61,909 nt of DNA from an uncultured Spirochaetales bacterium. GTDB taxonomy: Bacteria > Spirochaetota > Spirochaetia > Sphaerochaetales > Sphaerochaetaceae. The stretch spans positions 1-61,909 of the forward strand of contig CASEKE010000002.1 in NCBI GenBank assembly GCA_949288415.1, read 5' to 3'. The position numbers and the translations under genes were made by a program. Shown piece after piece: positions 34,316-43,140 of the stretch. Below the pieces are notes generated by a model, which did not search any database, was not told the origin of the DNA, and was given only the letters and a program-made list of their open reading frames with translations. Each line of letters opens with the position of its first letter. The stretch's first letter is position 1.

Positions 34316-35064
34316 TTTCTTCCTCCTTGCCCGGCTTCGAGCTTGGCGTACTGTCCTTTTGCCTTCGGATATCGTACCGCGTTCATAGGGCAGAAGTGAT
34401 AGCATGCGAAGCAGCTCGTGCATCTGTCTCCGTGGACGATCTTTCCGTCTTTGAGCTCAATGTTGCCCATCGGACATGCTTCGATGCATACCTTGCACAG
34501 AGTGCATCTGCTTTCGTCTACGCTCAGCTTTTTGTTCCTTGCAGGCGGAAATCCCTTTTCTCCGATCCTGCCGAATATCCTGTAAAGCAGAGGGTATCCG
34601 GCGATCCTGAACTCCTCGTTCTCTATCTCCTGGAGTATCCGTCTTGCTTTGACCATGCTTTTTTCCACAAGGGCATCCCTCTCTTGTATCGTGGGTGCTT
34701 TGTGGGCAAGAGGAAGGTAGCAGTCGGGCATGCGGACTGTCTCGACATATGAGAGCACGCATCCGGCATCTGCGAGCGCCTTCGAGAGGTGGCTCGGAGC
34801 CCATAGCGGAATTCCTCCATCGGTGAGGATGGCGAAAATGTATTTGAGACCGCTGTTGTCACGGCCGGCCAGTTCCGTTTCTATGTATTTCCTTACCGGA
34901 TAGGGCAGGGTGAAGCAGTATACTGGACAAACGATTCCGAGAATCTCGGTGTCGTCAGGGATTGCTTCACTTTTGGCAATGTCCACAATTGTGGCATCCT
35001 TCACCATTTTCGCGATGAACAGGCTGTTGCCCGTTGCGCTGTAGCATGCAATAGTCTTTCTCAT
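34312..35064 (-). CDS. EFR1-family flavodoxin-ferredoxin protein
   Basis: The 250-residue protein joins an N-terminal flavodoxin-like domain ('Y-S-A-T-G-N-S-L-F', 1-160) to two 4Fe-4S clusters ('C-T-L-C-K-V-C-I-E-A-C-P' and 'C-T-S-C-F-A-C-Y-H-F-C-P') near 185-235. EFR1 proteins are electron carriers in anaerobes with unsettled partners. It overlaps aroA and the patB-type gene by 4 nt each. Confidence 0.9.
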   Translation of the reverse strand: MRKTIACYSATGNSLFIAKMVKDATIVDIAKSEAIPDDTEILGIVCPVYCFTLPYPVRKYIETELAGRDNSGLKYIFAILTDGGIPLWAPSHLSKALADAGCVLSYVETVRMPDCYLPLAHKAPTIQERDALVEKSMVKARRILQEIENEEFRIAGYPLLYRIFGRIGEKGFPPARNKKLSVDESRCTLCKVCIEACPMGNIELKDGKIVHGDRCTSCFACYHFCPMNAVRYPKAKGQYAKLEAGQGGRK

Positions 35065-36314
35065 TTCTCGATCTCCTTTCGTACGGTGTCAAGCAGCTCG
35101 AAGAAGGAAGGGAATGTGACTGCTGCCTTGTCGGTGCTGTCGATCTCTATTCCGGGTATTACCGCGCCGAGGATGCTCAATGCCATGATTACTCTGTGGT
35201 CGTCGTAGCCTTTCACCTTCGCTCCGTGCAGTACCGAGCCCTTGTGTATCACTATTCCGTCCGACTCCTCCTCGACGTCTGCGCCCAGCGCCTCGAGGTT
35301 CTCTCTCATCACCGCAATCCTGTCGGTCTCCTTTATCCTGGCCTGCGGAACGTTGGTGAGCTTTACATCTTCCGTAGCCAGAGGCGCAATAGCGCTCAGT
35401 ATAGGAAGCGCATCCGGAATGTCATTTATGTCGAAGGTTCCTCCAAGAAGCTCTTCTGGTCCGGTGACAATCACGCCACCTTCCGTCCACTCCGTCGTGC
35501 AGCCCATCTTCTCCAGCACCTCGAGAACCCTTTTGTCGCCCTGGGGATCGTTCCTGTCAAGTCCCAGAACCCTCAGCGAGATTCCCTTCGCCGCTGCAAG
35601 GCAGAAGAAGAACGACGCGGACGAAAAATCTCCTCCGATCATCGTGTCCAGACATCTGTATTTCCCATTGCCCATGACGGAAGAATGTTCGAGGTCTTTC
35701 GAGATGGAGTAGTCGACTTTCTGTTCATCCAGCCATTTGAGCGTGATGGATACGTATGGTTTTTCATAGAGTATCGGGCAAGAGATCCTGACTTCGCCCT
35801 TGGATAGCACTCCGGCCATCAGCAGCGAGGACAGGTACTGGCTGGTTCTGCACTCTATTGATACCTCTCCGCCTTTGAGCGGACCCTGTATCGTCACAGG
35901 AGGCTTTCCGTCGTTGTCCGCCACCTTCGCTCCAAGTTTGCGGTAGGCGTCGCAGAGCGGACCTATAGGTCTCGAGTTTAGGCTCTCGTCCCCGTATATT
36001 GTGACAGGAATGCCGAGACTGGCGGCAAGTCCGAGCAGAAGATATGTCCCCGTTCCGCTGTTGCCGAGATCCAAGGATGCCTTTTCCAGACCCTTTCCCA
36101 TGTCTGTGCTGTCTACGATTAGAGTATTTCCATCATCCGCGTATTCCAATCGGCATCCCAGATCCTCTATCGCCTTCATGGTCGACTTCGTATCGGAAGA
36201 TATCAGAAGATTTTCTATCCTGCTCGTTCCCCTTGCGAAGCAGGCGATCAGAAGTGCTCTGATGCTATGGCTCTTTGATCCGGGAATCCGGACCGTCGGG
36301 ATATTCTTTTCCAT
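35061..36314 (-). CDS. aroA: 3-phosphoshikimate 1-carboxyvinyltransferase (EPSP synthase)
   Basis: AroA makes EPSP in the shikimate pathway. The 417-residue protein has the two inverse alpha/beta lobes with 'I-P-G-S-K-S-H-S-I-R-A-L' at the start, 'L-D-L-G-N-S-G-T-G' near 85, 'I-K-E-T-D-R-I-A' near 335, and 'G-Y-D-D-H-R-V-I-M-A' near 375. The LGNSGT pocket has Gly-Thr-Gly where many AroA have Gly-Thr-Ala, as seen in class II-like forms. ATG 36314 is the best start; a weak AGGAAG lies 14 nt upstream. Confidence 0.95.
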   Translation of the reverse strand: MEKNIPTVRIPGSKSHSIRALLIACFARGTSRIENLLISSDTKSTMKAIEDLGCRLEYADDGNTLIVDSTDMGKGLEKASLDLGNSGTGTYLLLGLAASLGIPVTIYGDESLNSRPIGPLCDAYRKLGAKVADNDGKPPVTIQGPLKGGEVSIECRTSQYLSSLLMAGVLSKGEVRISCPILYEKPYVSITLKWLDEQKVDYSISKDLEHSSVMGNGKYRCLDTMIGGDFSSASFFFCLAAAKGISLRVLGLDRNDPQGDKRVLEVLEKMGCTTEWTEGGVIVTGPEELLGGTFDINDIPDALPILSAIAPLATEDVKLTNVPQARIKETDRIAVMRENLEALGADVEEESDGIVIHKGSVLHGAKVKGYDDHRVIMALSILGAVIPGIEIDSTDKAAVTFPSFFELLDTVRKEIEK

Positions 36315-36373
36315 AATTCGAGATTCTACTTCCTTTGCCGTGATTGTGAAAGTGGCGGACTGCCACGGAAAGA

Positions 36374-36404
36374 AAAAAGCCATCCGGATTGCGGATGGCT
36401 TTTT
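36374..36404 (-). terminator. Strong terminator between oppA and aroA
   Basis: A 13-bp stem (36374-36386 with 36392-36404) with a 5-nt loop ends in T runs on both strands. It ends the oppA mRNA just before aroA, so aroA needs its own promoter or readthrough. Confidence 0.85.
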
Positions 36405-36419
36405 GTGAATGGATCTGCC

Positions 36420-38117
36420 TTACTTGAGGTAGATGTCCTTGACCGGATGGTAGTCCATCGTGTTGGTGCTCCATCCGCCCCACTTGTTGGTGTCGATGAG
36501 GTTCTGCGATACGTAGAAGTAGAACGGGATGATAGCCTGATCCTCGTTGATGAGGATGTCTTCCGCGGTTAGGAGGACTTCGTATCTGTCCGGTCCGTCA
36601 GGCATGGTTGCTGCTTCCTTGATAAGCGTGTCGTAGACTTCGTTGGAATACTTTCCGCCGTTCATGCCTGCTCCAGTGACGAACATGTCGAGGAATGTGT
36701 TCGGATCCTGGTAGTCGCCGACCCATCCGGCTCTTGCGATCTCGAAGTTTCCGCTGTTTCTGTTGGCAAGGTATGTCGCCCATTCCTGGTTCTCGAGAGT
36801 TACGTTGATGTTGAGGTTCTGCTTGAGCTGCTGCTGTACATACTCCGCGATTGCCTTATGTGCGTCGTCGGTGTTGTAGAGGAGGCTGATCGTCGGGAAT
36901 CCGACGCCGTTCGGATATCCTGCCTCTGCGAGGAGCTGCTGTGCATACTCAGGATCGTACTTGGCATCTCCGAGTCCGTCGTAGCCTTCCATGAATGGGA
37001 CGATGCCCCAGCAAGGAATCTGTCCGGCCTTTGTGACGGTCTCTACGAGAGTCTCTCTGTCGATTGCGTAGCTGATAGCCTTTCTGACTCTGACGTCATT
37101 GAGCGGCGGCTCCGTGACGTTGATCGTGTAGTAGTAGGTGGAAAGCTGAGGTGCAACCTGATAGTCGCTTCTCATCATGACGGAATCGAGAACGTCGAGT
37201 GGTACTCCAGTGTTCCAGTCGATCTGACCTGCGAGATACATGTTGTAGTTCGTCGTCGTGTCGTCGGATGCATAGAATACGACCTCGTCGAGCTGGACGT
37301 TGTCCTTGTCCCAGTATGTTTCGCTCTTGACACATACGATCTTGTCCTGAGGATTCCATTCCTTGAGAACGAAAGGTCCGTTTCCTACGAAGTTCTCAGG
37401 CTTGATCCAGTCTGCGCCGTACTTTTCGATGGCGTGCTTCGGAACGACTGCGAATGAATAGTGCTCAAGTGCTCCGAGAACGTACGGAAGCGGTCCGATG
37501 AGCTCGACCTGGAGAGTATGGTCGTCGATTGCCGTGACGCCTACAGCCTCGGGACCTACGGTTCCTGCATTGTACTCTGCAGCACCCTTTACGAACATTG
37601 CAGGGAACCATGCATAAGGAGCAGCCGTTGCCGGATCAAGCTCCCTGAGCCATGAGTATACGAAATCGTCTGCAGTGACGGGAACGCCGTCGGACCACAT
37701 CGCATCTTCTCTGAGGTGGAATGTATAGACTGTTCCGTCCTCGCTGATGTCCCAGCTCTCTGCAACTCCGGGTGCCGGAGCGGAGTGTTCGTCGACTACC
37801 GTGAGACCTTCGAAGATCGCCTGGAGGATCCTATGCTCGGGAACGCCCTGTACCTGTGCGGGGTCGAGAGATTCGGGTTCTGCGCCATTGGCGATCCTGA
37901 AGACTACATAGTCATCGGAAGTGGTTGCAGCCGGTGCTGCAGCCGTCTCCGCCGGTGCTGCTGTTGTGGTCGTAGCCGCCGTGGATGTAGTAGTTTTTGT
38001 CGTTGTCGTGGTCGCAGCAGTCGTGGATGTCGTAGAGGCACTTTCGCTCTTGGAACAACCGACGAATACTGTCAAAACACAAAGAACCATAAGTAATGCA
38101 ACTAGAAGTTTCTTCAT
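36420..38117 (-). CDS. oppA: Oligopeptide-binding lipoprotein (SBP family 5)
   Basis: The 565-residue protein has a lipoprotein signal with lipobox 'V-F-V-G-C' (Cys21). An unusually long Thr/Ala/Ser linker follows (about 24-65), then the SBP_bac_5 fold ('L-D-P-A-Q-V-Q-G', 'Y-S-W-L-R-E-L-D', 'W-D-K-D-N', 'K-A-I-S-Y-A-I-D-R'). It captures peptides for OppBCDF. Its permease operon lies 5 kb away on the same strand (43141-47769), not next to it. Confidence 0.92.
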   Translation of the reverse strand: MKKLLVALLMVLCVLTVFVGCSKSESASTTSTTAATTTTTKTTTSTAATTTTAAPAETAAAPAATTSDDYVVFRIANGAEPESLDPAQVQGVPEHRILQAIFEGLTVVDEHSAPAPGVAESWDISEDGTVYTFHLREDAMWSDGVPVTADDFVYSWLRELDPATAAPYAWFPAMFVKGAAEYNAGTVGPEAVGVTAIDDHTLQVELIGPLPYVLGALEHYSFAVVPKHAIEKYGADWIKPENFVGNGPFVLKEWNPQDKIVCVKSETYWDKDNVQLDEVVFYASDDTTTNYNMYLAGQIDWNTGVPLDVLDSVMMRSDYQVAPQLSTYYYTINVTEPPLNDVRVRKAISYAIDRETLVETVTKAGQIPCWGIVPFMEGYDGLGDAKYDPEYAQQLLAEAGYPNGVGFPTISLLYNTDDAHKAIAEYVQQQLKQNLNINVTLENQEWATYLANRNSGNFEIARAGWVGDYQDPNTFLDMFVTGAGMNGGKYSNEVYDTLIKEAATMPDGPDRYEVLLTAEDILINEDQAIIPFYFYVSQNLIDTNKWGGWSTNTMDYHPVKDIYLK

Positions 38118-38250
38118 ATGTGTTTCTCCTTTCTTTTCCGATTATGAAAAAAGTCTACCGCAAGAAAGTGATAGAGTGCAACAACTTTAGGACATGAAAT
38201 TACACCAATTTGCATATGAAATGCATAAAAATACAGATTGTGTGAATACA

Positions 38251-39282
38251 TTATGGCTTTTTGTATTCAATTTGTCGTGCAGATGTCCATTTTGCCCCTT
38301 TCCTTGGCAGTTCCATGTCCCTGCTCATCTCTCGGCCCAGTTCGTATGAGGAGGCGGAGCGGGCCTGAAGGCGGCTTCTCGTGCATCTCATTCGGGCTCC
38401 TGACAGCTTCGAATACAGTTCCCTGTTCTTTTTTGAGGAAATCTCCAGTGCCGAGGAAAGCTTTTCGTCGCGGTTTTCTAGCCGTTCCTCAAGGCCTAGC
38501 AGCAATCCGATCCTGTAGCTCTCCCTGTCGATGGCTCCGTTCGCGCGGATCGCATTCTCCAATGCCTTTTCCATTTCGCTGCGCAGGTGGGAGAATATGT
38601 ACATCGTACCTTCTACCTGTTCGAGACTGCCGTAGGCCGTGGCGGCCCTGGAGCCGTCCTCTGTCGATTCAAAAACGAGAAAGCAGCCTGTCAGAGACCT
38701 GGCAAGGCCGAGCATCTTCTTCTCGCTCTGCATGAATCGTTTCTTCTCGAGCAGATGTACGAAGTAGAGTTTGTCTTCCGTATTCTTCTCGGCGTATTTC
38801 AGTCCGTGCATTGCCATGAGTCGTTCGGCCATCGCGAGTGCGCTTCTACCTTCCTCCAGATAAGGCGACGAGGCAAGGCGAAGAAGCTTTGCCACTTTGT
38901 CCGATACCTTTCTTCTGTCGGTCATGAGGTTGGCGACATGTGCCTTCGAGAAGTTCTCGGCTACGCCAAGCTCGCTGCAGCATACCCGGAACGACGGTCC
39001 GTGCCCTGCCTGACCGTTTCTGGAAAAGTCGAGAGCGTGTGCTAGCTCGTGCAGGAAGACGTTTGTCACATCCTCTTTTCCCCCGAAGATCGCGAAATCC
39101 TCCCTGAGCACGATGACGTTCTCCTGAGGACTGTAGTAGCCGAGTTTTTCTTCCTCTGCAAGCGGACTGACGAGAATCCTCGGCAATCCATGGCCCTTGA
39201 AAAGGTGTTTCCACCTTTCCATGATCGTTTCAAGGTCTTTTATCGTCCTGCCGGCATCCGGTGACAGAGTTCCTATCTGCAT
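38251..39282 (-). CDS. SprT-like metallopeptidase domain fused to DUF2786
   Basis: The 343-residue protein has an N-terminal SprT-like zinc peptidase domain with 'F-L-H-E-L-A-H-A-L-D' (H78-E79-H82) and the third ligand region 'G-H-G-P-S-F' near 92. DUF2786 follows ('K-V-A-K-L-L-R-L-A-S-S', 'G-R-S-A-L-A-M-A-E-R-L-M', about 127-163), then about 180 residues without a known domain and a basic C-terminus. SprT/Spartan proteins cut DNA-protein crosslinks. DUF2786 has no known role and is common in phages. A weak -10-like TATAGG lies about 11 nt before the ATG. Confidence 0.78.
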   Translation of the reverse strand: MQIGTLSPDAGRTIKDLETIMERWKHLFKGHGLPRILVSPLAEEEKLGYYSPQENVIVLREDFAIFGGKEDVTNVFLHELAHALDFSRNGQAGHGPSFRVCCSELGVAENFSKAHVANLMTDRRKVSDKVAKLLRLASSPYLEEGRSALAMAERLMAMHGLKYAEKNTEDKLYFVHLLEKKRFMQSEKKMLGLARSLTGCFLVFESTEDGSRAATAYGSLEQVEGTMYIFSHLRSEMEKALENAIRANGAIDRESYRIGLLLGLEERLENRDEKLSSALEISSKKNRELYSKLSGARMRCTRSRLQARSASSYELGREMSRDMELPRKGAKWTSARQIEYKKP

Positions 39283-39308
39283 GATATGAATCCTATAGCA
39301 AAGAAGGC

Positions 39309-39338
39309 TTGTAGCAAAGTGCCTGTTTCGGTCATAAT
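39309..39338 (+). promoter_or_regulatory. Promoter of the 39347 membrane protein gene, probably leaderless
   Basis: TTGTAG (39309-39314), 18-nt spacer, CATAAT (39333-39338). The box ends 8 nt before the ATG and no Shine-Dalgarno is present. Confidence 0.45.
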
Positions 39339-39346
39339 CATTAAGT

Positions 39347-39904
39347 ATGTTTTCCTACAGCCTGAGAATCGATGAAAGAAGGAATCGTGCGGTATATGGA
39401 CCTGGACTGCCGTTCAGGTTCGTCTGCATCTTCTTTGCCTTGCTTCTGCTATATGGAGCGATATGGACGATGGTGGAGGAGGGATTCTCCACTCTTCTGC
39501 TGGCTCCCTGCGGAATAATACTCGTACTTCTGCTTTCAGCCATGTATCGCGACGAATGGCTGTTCGACAACGGGAAGAGAGAGGCCTGCGTGATCTTCGG
39601 TCTTGGACCTCTTGTGTCGCGCAGAAAATTGACGTACCGTCGGATAGCACGCTTCGAGGTGACGCATTTTCTGAAGGGCATACCCGATGGATCGGACATA
39701 GCGACGAAGCCGTCCTGGCGTCATCCTTCGCAGATCGTTCTTTCTGTGGTACTGGACGATGCCGATTCGACCCGGTTGGACATCGAGATAACCGGTGAGC
39801 GCAGAAACGGAACAAAACTTGAGAGGGAGGCCTCCAGACTCAGCGCCTTCACTGGCCTGGGGCTCCGCATGGACAGGGAAAGTTGCAATACGAGGCATCT
39901 TTGA
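39347..39904 (+). CDS. Two-helix membrane protein of unknown function
   Basis: The 185-residue protein has two adjacent membrane helices (about 23-45 and 49-68). A cytoplasmic beta-rich domain follows ('R-K-L-T-Y-R-R-I-A-R-F-E-V'), similar in layout to PH-like/YcxB proteins. I cannot name the family. It lies alone between two minus-strand genes; the NTP-PPase stop comes 3 nt after its own stop. Confidence 0.65.
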   Translation: MFSYSLRIDERRNRAVYGPGLPFRFVCIFFALLLLYGAIWTMVEEGFSTLLLAPCGIILVLLLSAMYRDEWLFDNGKREACVIFGLGPLVSRRKLTYRRIARFEVTHFLKGIPDGSDIATKPSWRHPSQIVLSVVLDDADSTRLDIEITGERRNGTKLEREASRLSAFTGLGLRMDRESCNTRHL

Positions 39905-39906
39905 GC

Positions 39907-40224
39907 TCAAAGCCCGTAGTTGTCGTCAGTTACCGATTCCAGCAGGATTCTCCTTGAGAAGGAGCCTTTTTCGAGGGCCTTCATGGCTCTGGTCTCCTCA
40001 AGCTCCTCGAGCGAATGGCCTCTTGCAAGCGCTATCGCATTGACGACTTCCAATATGTCGGCCAGTTCCTCCAGATTTCCGGACGAAAGGTATTCCTTCG
40101 TCTCTTCCTTGAGTTTCTCGTCCAGGAATTCCACGAATTCATCTTTTCCAAGAATCCTCGTATGGGCGGTTCTTCCATCGTTTTCAATCAGTTCCGGAAT
40201 TCTGTTCCTTACCAGTTTCGCCAT
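39907..40224 (-). CDS. MazG-like all-alpha NTP pyrophosphohydrolase
   Basis: The 105-residue protein fits the COG4997-type NTP-PPase branch ('L-V-R-N-R-I-P-E-L-I', 'L-K-E-E-T-K-E-Y', 'E-E-L-A-D-I-L-E-V'). The E-E-x-x-E and E-x-x-D metal sites are visible. These enzymes hydrolyse house-cleaning NTPs. The ATG at 40224 has GGAGGAG upstream and lies inside the end of the EAL gene (41-nt overlap), so translation is probably coupled. Confidence 0.85.
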   Translation of the reverse strand: MAKLVRNRIPELIENDGRTAHTRILGKDEFVEFLDEKLKEETKEYLSSGNLEELADILEVVNAIALARGHSLEELEETRAMKALEKGSFSRRILLESVTDDNYGL

Positions 40225-42850
40225 GTTTCTCCTCCTTGTGGAATATGCCGTAGCCTTCATCCTTCATGCGGGCAAGAAAGCATGAGCCCAGAATCCTCGC
40301 TTCCGTATCGTCGCTTATGGCCCTTCTGGGATTGTCCATCCCTAGGAAGAATGCGAACCGTCCCTCGTCGGATATCGATACCGTGAATAGTCTTCTGATT
40401 CCGTTCTTGTCCAGTCTTGCTGCAAGTACCGGACTGGATTTTGCGAAGGACTTGTTGTTGAAAAGGGAGAAGTTGCCGTCTGCGCCGAGCGTCTCTGCGG
40501 AGAATTCCCTGTTTTCAAGCGATATCGCTACGCGCCTTTCGGCGAGAAGGGACGGAACGGATGGCGCACACCATTCGGAATCGTAAAGCCAGTCGTTGTC
40601 TTTCGTGACGAAGATCAGGTATGTCCTGTCCGCACTATGGAATTCTCCGAGTGCCGCAAGGCCCTCGTTTATGGCTTTGCCTATGTCCTTTTCCCGGAAG
40701 AACGATTCGATGCTACTGATGGAATGATCCCTGAGGAAGGCCTTGTCCTCCACGATCGATCCATATATATGACTGCTGGTCAGATCCAGGGCGATTGTCA
40801 GTTTGAGCCGGCGTCCTTCCTGTACCCTGATCGTATCCTTGAGTATGAAATAGTGCCCTATGTATTCGTTGCAGTGTTCCCATAGGCACATGCCTTGCTT
40901 TTCCAGCTTGTCTATGGTGCAGAAAGGGCAGGGGGCCGATAAGCCATGGAAGACCTTGTAGCATTTACGGATCTTTCCGTCGTCCGTCACGTTGAACAGT
41001 TTCCTTCCGGCCGGGCTGATGTAGCACAGGTCGTAGGTGTCCATGTCCGTGATGTATATTGTGTCCGTGACGGATTCGAACATCTGCCTGATTGCCGAAT
41101 CCAATCCGGACATGTCGTTCAGCGGTATGGGAACCGCCCGTCTGTCGTTCTCGCTCCTGAGCCTGTTTTCCCTTTCCTGCCTTTCCTTGAATTCCTTGCT
41201 CGATGCGTCGAAATACATACGCTCGAATTCTTTGGCTTCCACAGGTTTCGAGAAAAGATAGCCCTGCAGCAGCGAGGGTTCGAGTTCTTCGATAGCGACG
41301 AGTTCCTCTACGGTCTCGACGCCTTCGCATACGACTCTCATTCCGGCATCGCGGGCAAGGACAATCATGTTTCCGAGGAAACGATGGTTGTGGCTTCCGC
41401 TGGATATGCTTCTTATGAAGCTCTTGTCTATCTTTATCTCGTCGAAACAGGCACTTTTTATCCTATCAAGGCCACTGTATCCGGTTCCGAAATCGTCAGC
41501 GCTTATGGTTATTCCGGCACCCTTGAGGAGCATCAGGACTTCGTTTAGCCTCGAATAGTCCAGACATTTCCCGTTTTCGGTAATCTCCATTATCAGCGAA
41601 CTTCCGGCTACTTCCGTCTGCCTGAGCAGTGTGAGAATGTCCTCGACGATCGTATCTTCCTCGAGCTGTATGTAGCTGAGGTTGACGCTTATCATGAAAT
41701 CGTTCTTCTTCCGGCGCCAGTCCTTCAGCCTCTCCATGGATTCTTTCAGAACCCATAGTCCGACCTGGCATATCATTCCCGTTCTTTCGAGTATAGGTAT
41801 GAATTCCTGAGGGGCTACAACTCCGCGCCTTGACGATCTGAACCTGAGAAGCGCCTCCGCACCGAAGAGTTCGTATGTCCTCGCCCTGACCTGTGGCTGG
41901 AATACCAGGAAGAAGCCTTCGTAGCCGTTCTTCATGCTCTCTTCGAGCTCTTCCTGAAGTTCGATTTCTGCGATTCTTTTCTCGTAGTCGGCAGGGGAGA
42001 ATATGCTCAGAAGGTTTTTTCCTTGCACCTTTGCCTGGTAGAGAGCCGATTCGGCATATTGAAGCAACGTGTTTCCGCCCGGAACGGAATAGGTGTCCAG
42101 CGATATGCACCCGCCGGATATCGTCATTCTGGGCGCCAGTCTGACCTGGACAGCAAGGTAAAGCTTCCGCGTCTCTTTTTCGCTCCACGAAGGCAGTATG
42201 ATGGCAAGACATCCTTCGGATGGCATGTAGATAGGTCTGCCGTTGTCCGTCTCCTCCCTGAGGACGTTCACGAAGAATCTCATCGAATCCTCGACGTACG
42301 AGTATCCGTGCTTCAGGTTCATTATTTTCATGTTGTCCACGTCGAGAAGCAGAAGAAATCCGCTTTCGTTCCTGCGGTGGCTGTCTTCGAGAGCTTTTCT
42401 GAGGCTATCTGCAGGGAATGTCCCGAACTCCGGGTCGGCCTTGTCGTCCTCGTATCTGCATGAGATTCTTCCGATAGCGGCAATCGTCCCATCTTCCTTG
42501 GAGCCGATGCCCTTTGCATTTATGTGTATCCATTTGAGCCTGCCGTCGAGAAGGTTGACGCGGCAGTTTATACTGGCCTGGCTTACAATTCCGTCAAGCA
42601 GCCTGCCGATGCTCTCCAGTACGTTCTTTCTATCTCTCCTGTCTATAAGATCGGACCATGCGGATATAGGGCAGCTGCTTCCGAGCCCGAAAAGCTGGCC
42701 GGCGTTGTTGGAGAAAAAAAGCGTATCAGCCCTTCCGTCGTAGAAGAAGTAGCAGTCTCCCGTGGATTCGCTGAGAAGATCCAGCATCATCTTGTCGCCG
42801 GGCAGCATGGATTTCCGTTCGCTGTCGATGTCAATTCCGCTGTGTTCCAT
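40184..42850 (-). CDS. Multidomain cyclic-di-GMP phosphodiesterase: PAS, degenerate GGDEF, EAL, PAS
   Basis: The roughly 888-residue protein has an N-terminal PAS (about 25-125) and a GGDEF fold with lost signature (about 140-285; 'M-P-S-E-G-C-L-A' replaces GGDEF). An intact EAL domain follows (about 300-555): 'G-A-E-A-L-L-R-F', 'S-V-N-L-S', 'E-I-T-E-N', 'D-D-F-G-T-G-Y-S-G-L', 'K-I-D-K-S-F-I', 'C-E-G-V-E-T' and 'L-Q-G-Y-L-F'. A second PAS follows, with 'C-Y-K-V-F-H-G' and 'C-P-F-C' (about 605-720), and a C-terminal GAF-like part. It should degrade c-di-GMP under two sensors. Start 42850 is a choice; 42805 is also possible. Confidence 0.85.
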   Translation of the reverse strand: MEHSGIDIDSERKSMLPGDKMMLDLLSESTGDCYFFYDGRADTLFFSNNAGQLFGLGSSCPISAWSDLIDRRDRKNVLESIGRLLDGIVSQASINCRVNLLDGRLKWIHINAKGIGSKEDGTIAAIGRISCRYEDDKADPEFGTFPADSLRKALEDSHRRNESGFLLLLDVDNMKIMNLKHGYSYVEDSMRFFVNVLREETDNGRPIYMPSEGCLAIILPSWSEKETRKLYLAVQVRLAPRMTISGGCISLDTYSVPGGNTLLQYAESALYQAKVQGKNLLSIFSPADYEKRIAEIELQEELEESMKNGYEGFFLVFQPQVRARTYELFGAEALLRFRSSRRGVVAPQEFIPILERTGMICQVGLWVLKESMERLKDWRRKKNDFMISVNLSYIQLEEDTIVEDILTLLRQTEVAGSSLIMEITENGKCLDYSRLNEVLMLLKGAGITISADDFGTGYSGLDRIKSACFDEIKIDKSFIRSISSGSHNHRFLGNMIVLARDAGMRVVCEGVETVEELVAIEELEPSLLQGYLFSKPVEAKEFERMYFDASSKEFKERQERENRLRSENDRRAVPIPLNDMSGLDSAIRQMFESVTDTIYITDMDTYDLCYISPAGRKLFNVTDDGKIRKCYKVFHGLSAPCPFCTIDKLEKQGMCLWEHCNEYIGHYFILKDTIRVQEGRRLKLTIALDLTSSHIYGSIVEDKAFLRDHSISSIESFFREKDIGKAINEGLAALGEFHSADRTYLIFVTKDNDWLYDSEWCAPSVPSLLAERRVAISLENREFSAETLGADGNFSLFNNKSFAKSSPVLAARLDKNGIRRLFTVSISDEGRFAFFLGMDNPRRAISDDTEARILGSCFLARMKDEGYGIFHKEEKHGETGKEQNSGTD

Positions 42851-43108
42851 GATACAATGATATGTTGAAAATGGAAAAAACATTACATTCTATCGCCATC
42901 GGCATCCCATGTCGTTCCATTTTCTCGCCAGTCCTTTTACTGCAAGATTCAAACATAAGCAAAATCCTACCGCATGAAACCGACATATGCCATAGGAAAA
43001 TATGGAAAAAAAAGAATTTTTCCACATTGTTTTCCCTTATCGTACATCCCATTGCGATCTTGATGCTGCGCCGGGGTTGCCATTTAGGGTAACATGGCTT
43101 GGATATAT
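42851..43108. other. Intergenic, AT-rich, no gene recognised
   Basis: About 260 nt between the EAL gene start and the oppF terminator. I see no further motif beyond a TATCAT box 6 nt before the EAL start. Confidence 0.3.
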
Positions 43109-43134
43109 TAAAAAAGCCAGGAATCCCTGGCTTT
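43109..43134 (-). terminator. Terminator of the opp operon
   Basis: A 9-bp stem (43113-43121 with 43126-43134) and 4-nt loop is followed by T residues on the minus strand. It begins 6 nt past the oppF stop. Confidence 0.85.
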
Positions 43135-43140
43135 CTGCAA

